64,000 nt of DNA from an uncultured Bacteroidales bacterium (lineage in GTDB: Bacteria > Bacteroidota > Bacteroidia > Bacteroidales > WCHB1-69), in assembly GCA_900315245.1 (NCBI GenBank), contig OMYJ01000012.1, forward strand, positions 62,001-126,000, given 5' to 3'. Shown one piece after another: positions 15,207 to 23,658 of the stretch (the stretch's first letter is position 1; each line of letters begins with the position of its first letter). Position numbers and translations under genes: made by a program. The notes under the pieces are model-generated. The model had not been told where the DNA came from. It ran no database searches and saw nothing but the letters and a program-made list of their open reading frames with translations.

Positions 15207-17927
15207 TTAATTACCGCATTTGGCGTAACCGCAGTTCGAACAGGTGAGGCAGCCTTCTTTGAATTCCATCGTGTCTTTCTGGTGGCAGTTGGGGCATTCC
15301 ACGCCTTTCTGCTTGGTGCCGTCCTGGATGAATTTTTTCAAAGCGCGGCAGACACCGTTGCGCCACGAATTGATGCTCTCCTGTCGGAAGTTGAGGCCGG
15401 AGATGATGTTCACGACATGGTTCACGGGGATGCCGTTGCGCAACAACGCAGAGGTCATCTTGGCATAGTTCCAGAACTCTTGGTCAAAGCAACGATCCAA
15501 ACCGCGCAGAATCACTTCGTAGCCAGCCTTGTCCTTATAGACGAAATCGTAGGACTTGGTGCCGTCGTCGTGACGGTTTTTCACGATAATTCCATGTTCG
15601 ACCCATTTCGGCAGCAGGAAACTCTCGTCACCAGTCTTTCCGGTGAAGATTTCGTAGGGTTTACCATCATAAAGGCCGATGTAGGCCACCCAGTCCTCGT
15701 TGTTGTTCTTGAAATGGATGACGTCGGCGTTAAGTTCGCGAGGCCGTTTGAAGTTTTTGGGTTTCTCTTTCTGCTCTTCTTTTTTAGACTGGTCAAGAGA
15801 GTTGAGCACGCCGTCGCGGGAACCTTCGCGATAGACGGTCAGACCTTTGCAACCCACCTGCCAAGCTTTCATGTAAAGATCGCCAACCACTTCTTCGGTG
15901 ATGGTGGACGGCAGATTGACGGTGACGGAGATGCTGTGATCGACCCACTTCTGAACAGAACCTTGCAGTTCCACCTTCTTAATGTAGTCGGTGTCGGCAG
16001 CGGTGGCTTTGTAGTAAGGTGATTGTTCCACAAGAGCGAATATCTCCTTCTCGCTCATCTGCTTCATCTGTTCCAATGTGTAGCCTTTGGTTTCTGCCCA
16101 CACTACGAATTTGTGATGGAACACCATATATTCCTCGAACATGTCACCCACGGTGTCTTTCACGACGGTCTTTTTGGCGGCCATGTCGTTCGGGTTGATT
16201 TTCCGGCGGCGTTTATAGACCACGTTGAAGGCGGGTTCGATACCGGAAGTGGTTTGGGTGCAAATACTTACGCTTCCAGTGGGGGCAATGGTGAGCAGGG
16301 CGATGTTGCGGCGGCCGTAGCGGATCATGTCATCGTAGAGTTTCGGATCGGCGTCGCGCAAGCGCTGGATGAAGGGGTTGTGTCCCTCTTTGATGCAGCT
16401 GTAGATCGGGAATGCGCCGCGTTCCTTGGCCATGGTGACAGAAGAGCGGTAGGCGGCGAGAGCCAGCTGTTTGTGCACTTCTGTGGAGAAAGCGTTGGCC
16501 TCGTCGGTGCCGTAGGTGAGTCCGAGGGCGGCGAGCATATCGCCTTCCGCGGTAATGCCCAGTCCGGTGCGGCGGCCTTTCAGTGATTGTTTGCGGATTT
16601 TGAGCCATAGTTCCTTTTCCACGCGTTTCACCGACTCGCTTTCAGGATCGTTCTCGATTTTGGCGAGGATGGCATCGATTTTCTCAAGCTCAAGGTCGAT
16701 AATGTCGTCCATCAACCGTTGCGCGCATTGAACATGCTGGCGGAAGCGCGGCATGTTGAAGGTGGCGGTTTCGGTGAACGGGTTATCGACATAGCTGTAG
16801 AGGTTCATGGAAATCAGACGGCAGCTGTCATACGGACAGAGCGGGATTTCGCCGCAAGGGTTGGTGGAAATCGTCTCGAAGCCTTCGTCCCTGTAGCAAT
16901 CAGGGATGGACTCCCTGAGGATGTTGTCCCAGAAAAGGACGCCGGGTTCGGCGGATTTCCACGCGTTGTGGATGATCTTGTCCCATAATTTCTTGGCGTC
17001 AATCTCTTTTTTCACTTTGGGATTTTCGTCGTTGATGGGATACTGTTGGGTATAAGGGTTATGGTTTTGGACGCTTTGCATGAATTCGTCATCCACTCTT
17101 ACGGAGACATTGGCTCCGGTGACTTTGCCTTGCGTCATTTTGGCATCTATAAACTGCTCTGCGTCAGGGTGTTTGATAGAGATAGAGAGCATAAGGGCAC
17201 CGCGACGGCCGTCTTGGGCCACCTCGCGGGTGGAATTGGAGAACCGTTCCATGAAGGGGACGATGCCCGTGGAAGTCTGTGCGCAGTTCTGCACGTGGCT
17301 GCCCATAGGACGGATGTCTGACATGTCGTGACCAACACCGCCGCGGCGTTTCATCAGCTGCACCTGCTCCTCGTCCATCTTCATGATGCCGCCGTAGGAG
17401 TCTGCATTGCCGCTGTTGCCGATAACGAAGCAGTTGGAGAGGGAGACCACCTGGTATTTGTTGCCGATGCCGGCCATGGGGCTGCCCTGAGGAATCACGT
17501 ACTTGAAGTGGTCGAACAAGCTGAAGATTTCCTCTTCGCTCATCGGATGAGGATACCGCCGTTCCACACGGGCGAACTCCCGTGCCATGCGCCAGTGCAT
17601 GTCCTCCGGGGTTCGTTCCACCAATTCACCGTTGGCATTCTTCAGCGCGTATTTGTCAATCCAAACGCCTGCCGCCAGTTCGTCGCCGTCAAAGTAACGG
17701 ACAACATCCTGAAAAATCTCTTCCTTTTTGTACACCTTCTCTGCGGAGGGAGTCTCTTCCAATGTCTCTTCCGGCAGCACGGATTCTGTTTCCTGCGAGA
17801 ATTTCTGCATTGCTGAACTCCGGTTGGCTATCAATTCACTCATCGATTCTTGCAACTGCTGATTGACGGCCTGCTGTTCGATTTCTTCATTGTCAACTTC
17901 ATTGAAAAGTGATAGATCATTTTTCAT
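15207..17927 (-). CDS. nrdJ: Adenosylcobalamin-dependent (class II) ribonucleotide reductase
   Basis: Reduces ribonucleotides to deoxyribonucleotides using AdoCbl instead of a tyrosyl or glycyl radical, working with or without oxygen. The 906 residues include NPCGEIPLCPYDSCRL with the catalytic-site cysteine, an IAPTGSVSICTQTTSGIEP segment and VNLPSTITEEVV, followed by a C-terminal zinc-ribbon-like tail (CPNCHQ at about 881, then CSNCGYAKCGN) that probably shuttles reducing equivalents. Size agrees with long bacterial NrdJ. No other RNR gene or activase is nearby. The 250 nt upstream show no B12-riboswitch core by eye and no clear -7 box. Confidence 0.95.
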   Translation of the reverse strand: MKNDLSLFNEVDNEEIEQQAVNQQLQESMSELIANRSSAMQKFSQETESVLPEETLEETPSAEKVYKKEEIFQDVVRYFDGDELAAGVWIDKYALKNANGELVERTPEDMHWRMAREFARVERRYPHPMSEEEIFSLFDHFKYVIPQGSPMAGIGNKYQVVSLSNCFVIGNSGNADSYGGIMKMDEEQVQLMKRRGGVGHDMSDIRPMGSHVQNCAQTSTGIVPFMERFSNSTREVAQDGRRGALMLSISIKHPDAEQFIDAKMTQGKVTGANVSVRVDDEFMQSVQNHNPYTQQYPINDENPKVKKEIDAKKLWDKIIHNAWKSAEPGVLFWDNILRESIPDCYRDEGFETISTNPCGEIPLCPYDSCRLISMNLYSYVDNPFTETATFNMPRFRQHVQCAQRLMDDIIDLELEKIDAILAKIENDPESESVKRVEKELWLKIRKQSLKGRRTGLGITAEGDMLAALGLTYGTDEANAFSTEVHKQLALAAYRSSVTMAKERGAFPIYSCIKEGHNPFIQRLRDADPKLYDDMIRYGRRNIALLTIAPTGSVSICTQTTSGIEPAFNVVYKRRRKINPNDMAAKKTVVKDTVGDMFEEYMVFHHKFVVWAETKGYTLEQMKQMSEKEIFALVEQSPYYKATAADTDYIKKVELQGSVQKWVDHSISVTVNLPSTITEEVVGDLYMKAWQVGCKGLTVYREGSRDGVLNSLDQSKKEEQKEKPKNFKRPRELNADVIHFKNNNEDWVAYIGLYDGKPYEIFTGKTGDESFLLPKWVEHGIIVKNRHDDGTKSYDFVYKDKAGYEVILRGLDRCFDQEFWNYAKMTSALLRNGIPVNHVVNIISGLNFRQESINSWRNGVCRALKKFIQDGTKQKGVECPNCHQKDTMEFKEGCLTCSNCGYAKCGN

Positions 17928-18221
17928 ATTTACGGCGGTTTTGGTTTTGTTTCTTTTCTAATCGTGATTCGTTTCTTGATAGTGAAAAAACAGGACATTT
18001 ACCGTTTCGAACATATCAATATACTTGTATTTTTCTAGTATAGAATAAGTTACGAAAGGAAAAATGCTTCTTCTTTCAGTTTGCTAAAATAGATAATTGT
18101 ATCGGTATTTAATCCCGGGTAGGACCTATATTTATTAACAAAAAGCCGTTAATATTTTTTTCTGATTGATTATTAACGACTTATTTTGAAAAAAAATTTG
18201 ACAAATAAAATGTTGTATTTG

Positions 18222-18375
18222 ACTAGCGTGAGCAGGTCATTCTTGAACAGCTTTTATCGTGGGGAAAAACCACAGCACACTCGGAGTTTTAGTGCCATCG
18301 CAGGCAAACCCCTGCGATGGCACCCGTTCTCCGAACAACTAACGTGTCTTGTTGCTGTGCGGGTTGCTCATCTGT
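18222..18375 (+). ncRNA. Possible structured RNA, family unknown, strand uncertain
   Basis: A 530-bp gap (17928-18457) contains nested complementary segments: AACC/GGTT and CACAGCA/TGCTGTG outside, TCGGAG/CTCCGA inside, and a 13-bp perfect hairpin GTGCCATCGCAGG/CCTGCGATGGCAC at 18291-18322. A 3'-side bulge has ACAA/TTGT. A weak TTTG...TATTTG promoter-like pair precedes it on the plus strand. The arrangement recalls rod-like regulatory RNAs such as 6S RNA, but no conserved family motif is recognised. The rest of the gap is AT-rich with nothing identifiable. Confidence 0.35.
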
Positions 18376-18416
18376 TCTGTTCTGTTTTGTGAAATGTGAT
18401 CATGATTATAGAAAGA

Positions 18417-18447
18417 TAAGGGCGAATGATCATTCATCCCTACAGAT
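18417..18447. repeat. REP-like palindrome (degenerate)
   Basis: AGGGCGAATGATCATTCATCCCTAC, an imperfect copy of the GTAGGGGCGAATAATTATTC palindrome, 11 nt beyond the stop of the lipoprotein at 18458. Confidence 0.6.
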
Positions 18448-18457
18448 CCTCAGTGTA

Positions 18458-18973
18458 TTAATCATTATTGTACGCCGGCGTGTTGCTGAAGAATAGCCCC
18501 GTGAAGGTGAACTGTTGTGTTTCATTGTCACGGAAGACCAGTTGTTTCGGAATGTTGAGGTAGGTCTCGTTTTCGGAGGGAGCGTCAAGAACCAGCAGCG
18601 AACGGTCCGGCATGTTGAAGAAGTCTTCCGTGGTGAGACTCCAGACCGTATCCACCAATGCGCTGAACGTTTCCCCCTTCGGTTGCCCGCCGATAGGCCA
18701 AATCCGTATCGTCACCACACAGGCGTTACCCTGACCTTGGCAGTCCTCATGATATGGCACCCCGTTAAAAGTAAGACAGGCATTGTTGCACTCACTAGCA
18801 TCATGTCCTACAGTATAGGTGATTTCAATAGGTTTCCCATTTTCCTTGGAGGAGTTTCCTACTGTCGCATAGTTGTCAGGTTTCGGAGCAACACCGTCGG
18901 TGTATGAAACCTTGTTGCAGGCTGCCACCAAAAGGGCGGCTGCCATGAAAGCTAATGTAATCTGTTTTTTCAT
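18458..18973 (-). CDS. Lipoprotein, unknown function
   Basis: 171 residues with a lipoprotein signal: KKQITLAFMAAALLVAAC, lipobox cysteine at 19. The mature part carries two short Cys-containing stretches (ECNNACLTF and EDCQGQGNACVV) that could form disulfides, and ends in a beta-rich region. No domain is recognised. A -7 box lies about 30 nt upstream. The divergent neighbour is a membrane-bound regulator, and the shared intergenic region carries four ATGTCGGA boxes, so this gene may be a target of that regulator. Confidence 0.75.
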   Translation of the reverse strand: MKKQITLAFMAAALLVAACNKVSYTDGVAPKPDNYATVGNSSKENGKPIEITYTVGHDASECNNACLTFNGVPYHEDCQGQGNACVVTIRIWPIGGQPKGETFSALVDTVWSLTTEDFFNMPDRSLLVLDAPSENETYLNIPKQLVFRDNETQQFTFTGLFFSNTPAYNND

Positions 18974-19001
18974 ACTTGATTGTTAAATGTTGATTGCAGG
19001 G

Positions 19002-19009
19002 CAAAGATA
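19002..19009 (-). promoter_or_regulatory. -7 box of the lipoprotein gene
   Basis: TATCTTTG on the minus strand, 29 nt before the ATG at 18973. Confidence 0.75.
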
Positions 19010-19041
19010 AACATTTCCAAGACAAGAAATCAGAAAAATGC

Positions 19042-19188
19042 ATGTCGGAATAGAAGATTTTTTCGCGAATAAGAAATGTCGGAATAAAACAGGGGATATC
19101 TTTTTAATTATAAGAATATTGTATGGCTGTGTTCTCTCTTTTGATGTCGGAATTGGTTTGACCGACAAATACATGTTCATGTCGGAGT
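19042..19188 (+). promoter_or_regulatory. Four ATGTCGGA(A/G)T boxes, candidate operators
   Basis: Direct copies begin at 19042, 19076, 19144 and 19179, spaced 34, 68 and 35 bp, plus an inverted ACCGACAA at 19161. They fill the region between the divergent lipoprotein and regulator promoters. Spacing near 34 bp and its double suggests phased protein binding. Confidence 0.5.
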
Positions 19189-19245
19189 TGCAGGCTGGTC
19201 GGCTTTGAGGCACATAGTGTTTTTCGCAGATTTTTGAAAAAAAGT

Positions 19246-19253
19246 TATCTTTG
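19246..19253 (+). promoter_or_regulatory. -7 box of the membrane regulator gene
   Basis: TATCTTTG, 21 nt before the ATG at 19275. Confidence 0.75.
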
Positions 19254-19274
19254 TCGCATTAAAATAAAACAACG

Positions 19275-20231
19275 ATGGACGGTTTTTTTCAAACACATCG
19301 AAAGGGGTTCACGATTGCATTCAACTTGCTTTTCTGGATTATCACCTGTTATTGCTTTGTCAGGTTTTCTGTGTTACGTCCAATGTGTAACACACAAATT
19401 TTCAAAGAATTTGTCTGTTTTGGACTTATCGTTGTGGTTGTGCTCGTTACGCGCTGGATTACTGTCCCTAAACTTTTGTCACACGGCAGATATGGGCTGT
19501 TTTGGTTGTTTTCTATAGGCATACTCGTTGCAGTGGCTATCTTTGAAATACTATTGGTTAAACCCGAAATTGAAAGCAAGGTGTTTTTTACCCAAGGAAA
19601 AAGGACTTACCTGCTGTTTCTTTTTGGAAAGATATTTCTTAGAGATGCCTGTTTTTTTGCGTGGTTTTTGGTGTTCAGGTTGTATGTTTTGCAGAAAGAC
19701 ACACTTAGGGCAAAACAGCGGGCATCGGTTATGGAACACCAGTCGGTGCAGTTTTCAACGCCCGACCACAAGGAGATTTCAATTCCGATAGACATCATAA
19801 TTTTTATACAGAAAATTGGTCACATCACCCAGGTTCATTGCACCGGAGATGAGAGCATCACTGTTGAGGAACCGCTTTCCTATTGCAAGGAGATGATACC
19901 CGACACCCTTTGGACCTCAGACGGTCTTGACAAAATAGTTTTCTATCAACATCTTTCGGAGTTCTTCCAGAACTGGAACGAGCCCGAGATTCGGGAGATA
20001 AAAACCATTACCATGCTGAGCGACAGACAGTTTCGCGTGTTCAATATTATTCGTAAGAATCCTGGGTGCAATGCCACGTTCATCTATAAAAACTTTCAAG
20101 GAAAAGTCACCCAGCGTACGATAGAACGCGACCTTGCAACCTTGCGTAGCAAAGAAGTGATCACGCACATGGGAACCAATAGAGACGGTGGTTACAAGGT
20201 ATGCAACCTCAATGTGGTGTCGGCAGACTGA
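19275..20231 (+). CDS. Membrane-anchored regulator: four TM helices, LytTR-like region, winged helix
   Basis: 318 residues. Four hydrophobic segments (about 11-31, 44-63, 73-94, 111-137) are followed by a short linker. Residues 163-225 look like a LytTR DNA-binding domain (KEISIPIDIIIFIQKIGHI, then HCTGDESITVEEPL); residues about 250-312 form a DeoR-like winged helix (RQFRVFNIIRKNPG, VTQRTIERDLATLRSKEVI, GYKV). No kinase or receiver domain is present, so signal sensing and DNA binding would share one polypeptide. The LytTR assignment is by pattern only and the less secure half. The upstream repeats suggest autoregulation (inference). Confidence 0.65.
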   Translation: MDGFFQTHRKGFTIAFNLLFWIITCYCFVRFSVLRPMCNTQIFKEFVCFGLIVVVVLVTRWITVPKLLSHGRYGLFWLFSIGILVAVAIFEILLVKPEIESKVFFTQGKRTYLLFLFGKIFLRDACFFAWFLVFRLYVLQKDTLRAKQRASVMEHQSVQFSTPDHKEISIPIDIIIFIQKIGHITQVHCTGDESITVEEPLSYCKEMIPDTLWTSDGLDKIVFYQHLSEFFQNWNEPEIREIKTITMLSDRQFRVFNIIRKNPGCNATFIYKNFQGKVTQRTIERDLATLRSKEVITHMGTNRDGGYKVCNLNVVSAD

Positions 20232-20246
20232 ACCCTGATTATCCCT

Positions 20247-21323
20247 TCAGCTTAAACTCACCCTCGGGTCGAGCCATCCATAGATAATGTCACATATTAT
20301 ATTGATAATCACCAAGATGATGGAGACATACAGCAGTGATCCCATCACCACGGGGAAGTCGTATTTGTCAAGGCCGTCAAGGATGACCACGCCCATACCT
20401 TTCCAGTCGAAGATGTACTCCACGAAGACCGCGCCGGCCAACAAGCCGGCCAACCATCCCGAAATGGCTGTCACCACTGGGTTCAGTGCGTTTTTCAGGG
20501 CGTGTTTTACGATGATGGTTTTTTGACCTAACCCTTTCGCTTTCGCCGTGCGGATGTAGTCCTGCGACAGCACGTCCAGAAGCGAATTCTTCGTCAGCTC
20601 AATGACCACCGCCAACGGACGGATACCCAAGGTCAATGCGGGCAGAATCAGGTTCTTTAGATTGACGTATTGTCCTGATCCATAGTCATCTACGGTGTAT
20701 AGACTGCCGAACATGTTGAGTCCGGTGTAGTCGGCTAACAGGAAGGCGAAGACCCACGCGAAGAGGATGGCCGCGAAGAACGACGGCACCGACATGCCCA
20801 AGACCGAGACCACCAAGGCACTCTTGTCGAACCAGGTTCCCTTCTTCAGGGCGCAGAAGATGCCGATAATAATACCGACAATCAAGGCAAAAACGATGGA
20901 GACCACCGCCAACAACACGGTCTTCGGGAACGCCTCGCCGATGATTTCCGTCACGGGACGCTTGCTTTGGTACGATCTTCGTAAGTAGGGCGCTTTCAGC
21001 ACGATAGCCGACTTTTTCATCGGTATCAGCTTGACGTAGTGGTAGTTGTCGTCATTGAGGTAGAAGAAAGAGCTCGCGTCGTCGGTCTTGTGCCAGGAAA
21101 TCGGCGAGACATCGTTGAGGTAGGCGAGATACTGTACCCCGAGGGGCAGGTTAAGACCCATTTCCTTGCGGATGGCCTCCTCGGTTTCCAGGTCGCTGCG
21201 CTGCCCCATGATCATGCGTGCCGGGTCGGACGGCAGCACCGTGAACAGGAAAAACACGAGTGTTGTCACCCCGAGCATCAGCAGCAGGCCATAACCGATC
21301 TTTTTGACGATGTATCTTAGCAT
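20247..21323 (-). CDS. ABC transporter permease, OppB/DppB family
   Basis: Inner-membrane permease of a peptide/nickel-type ABC importer, 358 residues from ATG 21323. A longer frame to 21464 would only translate the intergenic AAAGCC repeat. It begins MLRYIVKKIGYGLLLMLGV and has the family's SDPARMIMG region after helix 1. The binding-protein-dependent EAA-like loop (RTAKAKGLGQKTIIVKHALK) sits near 250, followed by AISGWLAGLLAGAVFVEYIF. An expanded periplasmic segment of about 60 residues separates helices 1 and 2. No OppC, ATPase or binding protein is adjacent. The -7 box sits about 20 nt upstream. Confidence 0.88.
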   Translation of the reverse strand: MLRYIVKKIGYGLLLMLGVTTLVFFLFTVLPSDPARMIMGQRSDLETEEAIRKEMGLNLPLGVQYLAYLNDVSPISWHKTDDASSFFYLNDDNYHYVKLIPMKKSAIVLKAPYLRRSYQSKRPVTEIIGEAFPKTVLLAVVSIVFALIVGIIIGIFCALKKGTWFDKSALVVSVLGMSVPSFFAAILFAWVFAFLLADYTGLNMFGSLYTVDDYGSGQYVNLKNLILPALTLGIRPLAVVIELTKNSLLDVLSQDYIRTAKAKGLGQKTIIVKHALKNALNPVVTAISGWLAGLLAGAVFVEYIFDWKGMGVVILDGLDKYDFPVVMGSLLYVSIILVIINIICDIIYGWLDPRVSLS

Positions 21324-21341
21324 ACCGTTATAAATTGGCGG

Positions 21342-21349
21342 CAAAAGTA
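21342..21349 (-). promoter_or_regulatory. -7 box of the OppB-like gene
   Basis: TACTTTTG on the minus strand, 19 nt before the ATG at 21323. The repeat at 21359-21445 starts about 10 nt upstream. Confidence 0.75.
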
Positions 21350-21358
21350 CGAATTTTT

Positions 21359-21445
21359 TGCTTTTAGCTGTTGGCTTTTTGCTTTTAGCCTGCCAATAGC
21401 AAGTGGCTAATAGCCAAAAGCTAAAAGCCAACAGCCAATAGCCGA
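21359..21445. repeat. AAAGCCAA-type phrase repeat between two divergent promoters
   Basis: GCTTTTAGCTGTTGGC words on the left and complementary GCTAATAGCCAAAAGC/CAACAGCCAATAGCC on the right. Each end stops about 10 nt short of a -7 box (oppB-like on the left, prfA on the right). Confidence 0.9.
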
Positions 21446-21453
21446 AAAAAGTG

Positions 21454-21461
21454 TATCTTTG
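21454..21461 (+). promoter_or_regulatory. -7 box of prfA
   Basis: TATCTTTG, 33 nt before the prfA ATG. Confidence 0.75.
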
Positions 21462-21494
21462 CACCCAAATTAGAAAAGACAGAAAGGCTTATAT

Positions 21495-22574
21495 ATGAAC
21501 GATTTACTGGATAAATTAGAACTCATTTACCAACGCTGGCTGCAGATTGGCGAGGAAATCACCAAGCCGGATGTGATGTCCGACATGAAGAACTACGTCA
21601 AATTGAGCAAGGACTACAAGGATTTGCAGGCCGTGGTGGACGCTTATAAGAGATATAAGGATGTGATAGACAACATCGCCAACGCGAAAGACATTCTCGC
21701 CAACGAAAAAGACGAGGAGTTTCGCGAGATGGCCAAAGCAGAGTTGGATGCTTATCAATCTGAAAAAGAGACGCTTGAGGAAGATATTCGCCTCTTGCTG
21801 CTGCCTTCCGACCCGCAGGACAGCAAGAACGCCCAGATGGAAATCCGCGCGGGCACGGGTGGCGACGAGGCCAGCATTTTCGCCGGCGACCTCTTCCGCA
21901 TGTACCAACATTTCTGCGACAAGAAGGGTTGGAAAATCGAGGTGCTCTCCATGACCGAAGGCACCGTGGGCGGCTACAAGGAGATCGACTTCTCCGTGAC
22001 CGGCAACGGCGTCTATGGCATCATGAAATACGAGTCGGGTGTGCACCGCGTGCAGCGCGTGCCGCAAACCGAGTCGCAGGGCCGTGTACACACCTCCGCC
22101 GCATCCGTGGTGGTGCTTCCCGAGGCCGACGAGTTTGACGTTGAACTCAAACAGAGCGACATCAAGAAGGAGACCTTCTGCGCCTCCGGCCCCGGCGGCC
22201 AGTGCGTGAACACCACCTATTCCGCTGTGCGACTCACCCACATTCCCACCGGCATCGTGGTCTCCATCCAGGACGAGAAATCACAGATCAAGAACCTCGA
22301 AAAGGCCATGCGCGTGCTGCGTACCCGTCTGTTCGAGCGCGAATACCAGAAATATTTGGACGAAATCGCTTCCAAGCGTCGCACGATGGTCTCCACCGGC
22401 GACCGCTCCGCGAAGATCCGCACTTACAACTATCCGCAGAACCGCGTCACCGACCACCGCATCAACTACACGATGTACAATCTCGCCAATTTCATGAACG
22501 GCGACATTGAGGAGGTGATGCAGGCACTGCAGGTGGCGGAGAATGCTGAGAGACTGAAAGAGGCAGTCGAATAA
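21495..22574 (+). CDS. prfA: Peptide chain release factor 1
   Basis: Recognises UAG and UAA and triggers peptide release; cytoplasmic. The 359 residues have the universally conserved GGQ (ASGPGGQCVNTTYSAVR) near 232. The recognition-loop region RVPQTESQGRVHTSAASV contains the PxT-type tripeptide (PQT, the usual RF1 motif PAT/PVT position). Length is normal for RF1. It is monocistronic with its own promoter and a terminator after the stop. Confidence 0.96.
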   Translation: MNDLLDKLELIYQRWLQIGEEITKPDVMSDMKNYVKLSKDYKDLQAVVDAYKRYKDVIDNIANAKDILANEKDEEFREMAKAELDAYQSEKETLEEDIRLLLLPSDPQDSKNAQMEIRAGTGGDEASIFAGDLFRMYQHFCDKKGWKIEVLSMTEGTVGGYKEIDFSVTGNGVYGIMKYESGVHRVQRVPQTESQGRVHTSAASVVVLPEADEFDVELKQSDIKKETFCASGPGGQCVNTTYSAVRLTHIPTGIVVSIQDEKSQIKNLEKAMRVLRTRLFEREYQKYLDEIASKRRTMVSTGDRSAKIRTYNYPQNRVTDHRINYTMYNLANFMNGDIEEVMQALQVAENAERLKEAVE

Positions 22575-22601
22575 TTAATTGATAATTGATAATGGATAAT
22601 T

Positions 22602-22630
22602 ACGGGGATAGGGAACTGTTCCCGTTTTTT
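22602..22630. terminator. prfA / btuF-like bidirectional terminator
   Basis: GGGAAC and GTTCCC pair tightly, followed by a T run on the plus strand. The converging gene ends at 22632. Confidence 0.75.
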
Positions 22631-22631
22631 G

Positions 22632-23552
22632 TTACTCTTTTGTTGTCTTGGTTGTCCGACTTGTCTTGCAGATTTCCGCAATATAGTCCACCGCGTTCAT
22701 GTTGCGGAGGGAGACCACGTCGATCCAGCCGCTTTCGATTCCATAGACACGTCCCGCTTTCACCGCGTCCAAGAGCGTGTAGGGATAGCGCGATTGGAAT
22801 GCCTCTTTGTCTTCGTTGCGCACGAGGATGATGTCGGGGTTGATTTTGAAAAGATATTCTCGGCTGATGTTCCAGCCCGTGAGGGAGTCACCGGCGTTAC
22901 GGGCGCCCGCGAGTTCGATAATTTCCTGAATGTGTGTTTTTTTCGGGGCCGTGAAGTCTCCGCCGTCACCGAAACCGACTACGTAATAGACGCACTTGCG
23001 GTTTTCGGGATCGGGCGCATTTGCCTTTCGCTCAGCGATTTTTGCCTTCCATTTCTCCGCCTCGGCCTTCCCTTTTTCCTCATGTTGCGTGATGCGTCCG
23101 ACCACTTCCATCATTTCCGCCATACCTTCCAACGAAGATTCCTCCACGATACAGACAACAGGAATTCCCATCTTCTCGATGGCATCCACGTCTTTCTGCG
23201 AAATCATGGAACCGATGAGCACCACATCGGGGTGGAGCGAGAGTAGCTGTTCGAAGTTGATGTTGTGCATTCCACCAATCTTTGTAATTTTCTCCGTTTC
23301 AGGTGGATATTTGCAAAAGTCGGAGATGCCGACCAGCTTGTCCTGCGCCCCCACGAGGAACATAACCTCGGTGATGGCAGGCGAGATGGAGACAATGCGC
23401 TGTGGAGCCGTATCTAACTGGATATGACGATGATAAGAGTCCTCCCAAGTAAAGAAAGCTTCTTGTGTGGTGGTTTTCGGGGAGTGACATCCTGAAAATA
23501 AAAGGGCGGCTCCCAATAACAAAAAGGCAAAAAACAGGGCGGTTTTCTTCAT
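22632..23552 (-). CDS. BtuF-like periplasmic substrate-binding lipoprotein
   Basis: 306 residues from ATG 23552, giving the lipoprotein signal MKKTALFFAFLLLGAALLF with lipobox SGC. The mature part is a helical-backbone binding protein: APQRIVSISPAITEVMFLVG, GISDFCKYPPE, IGGMHNINFEQLLSLHPDVV, LAGARNAGDSL. The family binds cobalamin, haem or siderophores. Cobalamin is favoured here because two B12-dependent enzymes are nearby, but the sequence alone does not decide. No BtuC/BtuD permease or TonB receptor is adjacent. The -7 box lies 28 nt upstream. Confidence 0.8.
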   Translation of the reverse strand: MKKTALFFAFLLLGAALLFSGCHSPKTTTQEAFFTWEDSYHRHIQLDTAPQRIVSISPAITEVMFLVGAQDKLVGISDFCKYPPETEKITKIGGMHNINFEQLLSLHPDVVLIGSMISQKDVDAIEKMGIPVVCIVEESSLEGMAEMMEVVGRITQHEEKGKAEAEKWKAKIAERKANAPDPENRKCVYYVVGFGDGGDFTAPKKTHIQEIIELAGARNAGDSLTGWNISREYLFKINPDIILVRNEDKEAFQSRYPYTLLDAVKAGRVYGIESGWIDVVSLRNMNAVDYIAEICKTSRTTKTTKE

Positions 23553-23579
23553 GAACAAATGGGTTTTAAAATCAGACGG

Positions 23580-23587
23580 CAAAAATA
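23580..23587 (-). promoter_or_regulatory. -7 box of the btuF-like gene
   Basis: TATTTTTG on the minus strand, 28 nt before the ATG, overlapping the T tract that ends the mutA terminator. Confidence 0.7.
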
Positions 23588-23591
23588 AAAA

Positions 23592-23617
23592 AATCCCCCA
23601 CCGAAAGGAAGGGGATT
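23592..23617 (-). terminator. mutA terminator
   Basis: AATCCCC and GGGGATT pair around a purine-rich loop, then a T run on the minus strand, about 42 nt beyond the mutA stop. Confidence 0.8.
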
Positions 23618-23624
23618 GTCATTC

Positions 23625-23653
23625 GTTGTAGAGACGTTTTATGAAACGTCTTT
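23625..23653. repeat. REP-like palindrome after mutA
   Basis: GTAGAGACGTTT and AAACGTCTTTAC pair across TATG; ends 6 nt from the mutA stop. Member of the GTAGRGRCG 3'-end family. Confidence 0.7.
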
Positions 23654-23658
23654 ACAAA

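Noticed and set aside
15201..16022. Long antisense frames over nrdJ, gcvP and the RND genes
   Set aside because: Same shadow effect; no start signals, promoters or recognisable domains on that strand.
17928..18185. Cobalamin riboswitch before nrdJ
   Set aside because: No B12-box-like GCCACTG or other conserved core seen on the minus strand.
18186..18392. 68-residue frame in the gap after nrdJ
   Set aside because: Runs through the strong hairpin region and has no conserved features; the interval looks more like RNA structure.
21324..21464. N-terminal extension of the OppB-like permease
   Set aside because: It translates the AAAGCC intergenic repeat and the -7 box; ATG 21323 gives the normal N terminus.
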